From: Phalacrocorax aristotelis
Taxonomy: Eukaryota; Chordata; Aves; Suliformes; Phalacrocoracidae
Direction of reading: 5' to 3'
Assembly (NCBI RefSeq): GCF_949628215.1
Contig: NC_134278.1
Location: forward strand, 110,457,277 to 110,521,276
Length of the DNA: 64,000 nucleotides
Shown: positions 60,801 through 64,000 of the stretch, piece after piece
How the letters are laid out: every line of letters starts with the position of its first letter
How positions within the stretch are numbered: the stretch's first letter is position 1
Program-made: the position numbers and the translations under genes
Notes under the pieces: generated by a model
Databases searched by the model: none
What the model was told of the DNA's origin: nothing
What the model saw: only the letters and a program-made list of their open reading frames with translations

Positions 60801-61731
60801 GGTCTAGCCAAACTACACATAGAGCAGACTGATGGGCAAGCTAGAAATGTGGTAAGGGGCTCACCTTTCCACCCTGTTGATGCTGGCTAAGCAGAGGGGC
60901 TAGGTATGGCAGATACGAACATGTACCAGGTGCTGGGGGGTACCTGGGGGTGGCCAGGCTGCAGGATGGGCCCCGTCACCCTCTGTGTAGTGCCTGCTCC
61001 TGCCCCTGCCCCACGCTGGCTGCAGGGCTGCAGGCACTGTTGTCCTTGGAGGATCTTTCTTGTAGCAGGCAATCTGTCAGGGCCAGATATTTTTTGTCCC
61101 AGAATCTACCCAAACAGCCTGCTTTTCCACTGTGACCCTTTCCTTCTAGTGGGCAGTGAGTGACAACAGGTGGGTGAGTTTTCTGCAACTAGCAGAGAAG
61201 GCAGTAAACATGTTCCTGCTCATATAAAATCACTTATCTTGGAGCACGCTCATTGAAGGGAGGTAGAGGAGGTTGTGGAGTAAGGAAAGTGGGGGAGTTA
61301 ATGCCAGAAATAGAGTGTGGGGAGAATGGGTCTTTCTTTCCATGTCATCCCTGTGTCTGGTGCTGCCGTTGGGTTTCCACTGATTCCCCAGGTCTCCTTT
61401 TCCAGAAGCCCCTGGTTCTCTGTCTCACGAAAGAGGACACATTTGCTGGAGGATTGTGGGGAAGACAGGTCAGAAGGTGAACAGGGATAAAAAGAATAGT
61501 TTTACAGGAAGAATAGTGCCACCTAGAGCAAGCCCCAAATTGGAGGTGTGTGTCTGGTGGGGGCAGGGAGAGTTGGACTCATTTCAAGGAAATTTTGTCT
61601 CAAGGATTTCCTCATTTAAGATCCTAGAATATGAGGGTGGAAAAAAATCCTCAAGATGTAGTTATCTAAGCAAACGTGATGGGCCTTTCTATGAGAGAGA
61701 AGTAATCACTTCTTAAATTGACTCATGCTAT
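57831..61731. other. Gene-free interval between CTCF-like site and distal elements
   Basis: No gene, RNA gene or clear transposon is recognised. Composition returns to moderate AT. A partial CTCF-like match (AGTGCCACCTAGAGC, two mismatches, minus) lies at 61515-61529. The remaining open frames are short and unidentifiable. Confidence 0.4.
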
Positions 61732-61790
61732 GGGCTTGATCCAAAGTCAATGGAAAAACTCTGACTGACTTCACGGATCCTTGGGGTGTA
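61732..61790. mobile_element. Possible fragment of an old palindromic repeat
   Basis: GGGCTTGATCCAAAGTCAATGG followed by GACTGACTTCACGGATCC resembles both arms of a palindromic amniote repeat (GGGCTTGATCCAAAG...TCAATGG). It is short and diverged; assigned from memory only. Confidence 0.35.
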
Positions 61791-61884
61791 GGTGGGAACT
61801 TTGCCATTGTCTTCAAAAGGAACAGGGCCAGGCCTTTGCTCCTGGCTGAAAAACAAATGCCAGGAAAGGACACAAATCCTTTTC

Positions 61885-62860
61885 AAGTGCTCTAGAAATA
61901 ATTTATTATTTGAATTTCTATAGCTTTACCGTTGTTAATAACATTAAACACCCACGAATCTATGTTTTAAAGCATATTGTACCTAAATAGAAAATCTACG
62001 CATATCTGCTTACATGCTTGTTGTTAAAAAATCACTTAATAGAAAAAGTAATCGTATAACCCTTGTATAGATCAAAGGCAACATGTTAAAGAGCACCATG
62101 AGTCCATTACGATTAACATCAACCGTTTTCTGATTCGTGCACATGAACACATTGCTTTTCACAACACCTATTTTATTTAGCTTTTCTTAATAGAAGTGAG
62201 CTGGGTGATAGTAGCTATGATTTCAACAGGCAGGGCAGATGGGGATTATGCTAATTAATTTGAAGACAATATGAAAAATATTAATAGCAAACATAAAACA
62301 CGCGTTTGTCAAAGTCCATATTCCCTGCAGAAAAAGAAGGGAGAATTTTAACAGCCTCTCTGTGTAAAAACGTCGTAAGACATTGAAATTGTTGAAAAGT
62401 TTTGGAGAGGTCTTTTGAAATGGAGGAGTCGGTTTAAATTTATAGTTGTATCTAAATGTATGTTAATATACAGTATATATACTGTAATATTGTTAGAAAG
62501 AGGCTGAGATTGAAAAACACAATGGTGTGAACAAAGACAAAAAAACATTCGATTGAGATTCAGAACACTTTCTGAGTTTTTTCGACGTCCCGTTTCTTTA
62601 ATTTTATTTAGATTTTCCAACTCTATAAATAGGAAACACCAAACTAAACTGATTTTGACCTGAGCTGCCCTTGTCACCAAAGCTGTTGCTGGGAAGTAAC
62701 TGACTTTCATCGACTCCAGATTCATCTAGGGATGATTTGAGCGTGTGGTTTGCGTTCAAGAATGCCCTGTAAATATAAACAACTCTTACGACTCGAGTAC
62801 ATTTAATGACAAAAATGTGCTAATGCCGTGCTGACGACATTCGCCCTTGCATTACATTCC
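61885..62860. promoter_or_regulatory. Candidate conserved noncoding elements on the SIX2 side
   Basis: Nearly 1 kb of AT-rich, repeat-free sequence dense in homeodomain cores. Examples are GTTGTTAATAACATTAAAC (about 61932-61950), CATTACGATTAACATC, and GCTAATTAATTTG (about 62250-62262). Others are AATATTAATAGC (about 62277-62288) and an 18-bp perfect palindrome TACAGTATATATACTGTA (62469-62486). TTTTGACCT (about 62652) is a nuclear-receptor half-site-like motif. The texture equals that of the SIX3-side elements and contrasts with 24-57 kb. The likely target is SIX2, beyond the right edge. Confidence 0.4.
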
Positions 62861-64000
62861 TTATAAGGGTGATGCTGCTCGACACGGCCAGCCGGGCTGC
62901 GGGGAGGCCCAGGCCAGCGGCCAGCCCTCACGCCCTCTCCTCGTCTTTGCTCCGAGTCAAATAACATAAAGCAAAAGTGTGTTTTTCCCCCTAGAGGAGC
63001 GCGGGGCTCAGGGTCTCTGCAGAGACCGTCTCCCACGCTGCCTCACCTTTGGGAACACGAAACGTCCGGGAAACGGGGGAGTAAACCCGCCTCTCCCCCT
63101 AAAACTCTTGCTGCTCCGCGCTGCGAAGAGGCTGACTGGCGAGGGGAGAGACCCTTAGCCCCACGCCGCCGCGGGACGGAGAAGGGCGGCTCCGCCGGGG
63201 CCCCTGCACCTGGGGCGGCGAGGGGAGACGGGGACGCGCGGGGGCAGCGCCCGCGGGGGTGCGCGGGGAGCGGCCGGGCACGTGCTGCCGGCCCGGCCGC
63301 GCCGCCGGCGCTGCGGGGAAGGTTCGTTCCTTCCCTGGTCCCGCTCGCAGGGCCGAGCGAGGCGCGGGGGTGGGCTCCGCGGGGGCCGGGCGGGGGTTTG
63401 GGGGTCAGCGGCCGGGAAGGGCCCAGCCCCCGGGGCCGCTGCAAGGACAGCACCTGCCCCGCCGAAGAAGTGCTTTTCATTAAGGGCGGTAAGGACCTCC
63501 CGCTCGGCCCGGAGGAAGCCGAGTCAAGTGCTTTTGCACTCGCGGCCGGGATCGTTCCTTCAATGACGGCTTTGCCCGAGCTGCTAGACCCCGGTTAAAG
63601 TTAAGGCAATAGGAGGGCTAAGAAAGCCCCCGGAGCCCCGGCTGCCGGAGGGGCGCCCGCCACGCCAGCGACCCCCGCGGGCCCCACAGGCAGTGGGCTG
63701 CCCCCTGCTCCCCCCGTCTGCCCCCATTGCCCCGGTACCGCTTCTCTTTCCAACACGTCCCAAAAGGACAGAGAGGGGCAAAGGGTTTGGTCTCCTATTT
63801 TCACATTTCAGGGGAAAATGCTACTTTTCCCGACGTAACATTTCCTTCCCCCGCCTCTTTGCCTTCCCTGCTGGAAAAAGAAGGAACCCAGCGAGGCCCC
63901 TGGGCCGGCCCAAGGGACAGGGGTGACTTTCGGCAAGGCCGCCGCCGTGGCTCTGGGCCGCCGGTGCCCCCTCGGGGGAGCCCCCCGGTGCCGGTGCCCC
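62861..64000. other. CpG-rich block to right edge
   Basis: CpG-rich from about 62880, most strongly 63120-63460 and 63590-63720, and again at the edge. Neither strand encodes the C-terminal part of SIX2 or any other protein I recognise. A low-GC notch (63465-63620) carries two AAGTGCTTTT copies (about 63466 and 63526), the second within a hairpin (AGTGC TTTT GCACT, 63527-63540). Two partial CTCF-like matches in minus orientation lie at 63698-63712 and 63963-63977 (two mismatches each). Confidence 0.45.

Noticed and set aside
62861-64000. SIX2 exon 2 on the minus strand at the right edge
   Set aside because: No minus-strand frame shows the SIX2 C-terminal sequence or any SIX/homeodomain residue pattern; SIX2 must lie beyond the window.

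Overview
The window is animal (vertebrate) genomic DNA, almost certainly from a bird. It holds one protein-coding gene, the two-exon homeobox gene SIX3 on the + strand (coding exons 7190-7956 and 10338-10530; 319 residues). The bird assignment rests on three things: the SIX3 N-terminus is the avian form; a CR1 LINE 3' end of avian type lies at about 56.37-56.58 kb; and an LTR of a kind common in bird genomes lies at 41204-41801. That LTR type is, from memory, especially common in Neoaves, so a non-galliform bird is possible but not shown.

Layout. From 1 to about 24 kb the DNA is a patchwork of CpG-island blocks and AT-rich, repeat-poor stretches dense in homeodomain, SOX, POU and OTX-type motifs. 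This is the texture expected of the regulatory landscape of a developmental transcription factor. The promoter of SIX3 lies just upstream of 7 kb, with CCAAT/PBX-MEIS-like repeats and an RFX X-box. The single intron contains a CGG repeat and an inverted homeodomain-site pair. An A/T-rich 3' UTR follows to about 11.9 kb. From about 24 kb to 57 kb the texture changes to a gene-free, CpG-poor interval holding transposon relics (an old CR1/L3-like LINE, the LTR, the young-looking CR1) and a perfect 39-bp tandem duplication. From 57.35 kb CpG-island sequence returns, followed at 61.9-62.8 kb by another motif-rich AT stretch and by a GC-rich block up to the right edge. In vertebrates the next gene on this side is SIX2, tail-to-tail with SIX3. 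No SIX2 coding sequence is visible here, so it should lie beyond the right end.

The most notable observation is a pair of perfect matches to the 15-bp CTCF core consensus (CCASYAGRKGGCRSY). One is on the minus strand at 24108-24122 and one on the plus strand at 57471-57485. They are divergent (each points away from the interval between them) and sit exactly at the two texture changes. This is the arrangement reported for the conserved boundary that separates the SIX3 and SIX2 regulatory domains. It is inferred from sequence only.

No tRNA, rRNA, CRISPR array or second protein-coding gene could be supported. Almost all other open frames are short, or are GC-driven shadows.
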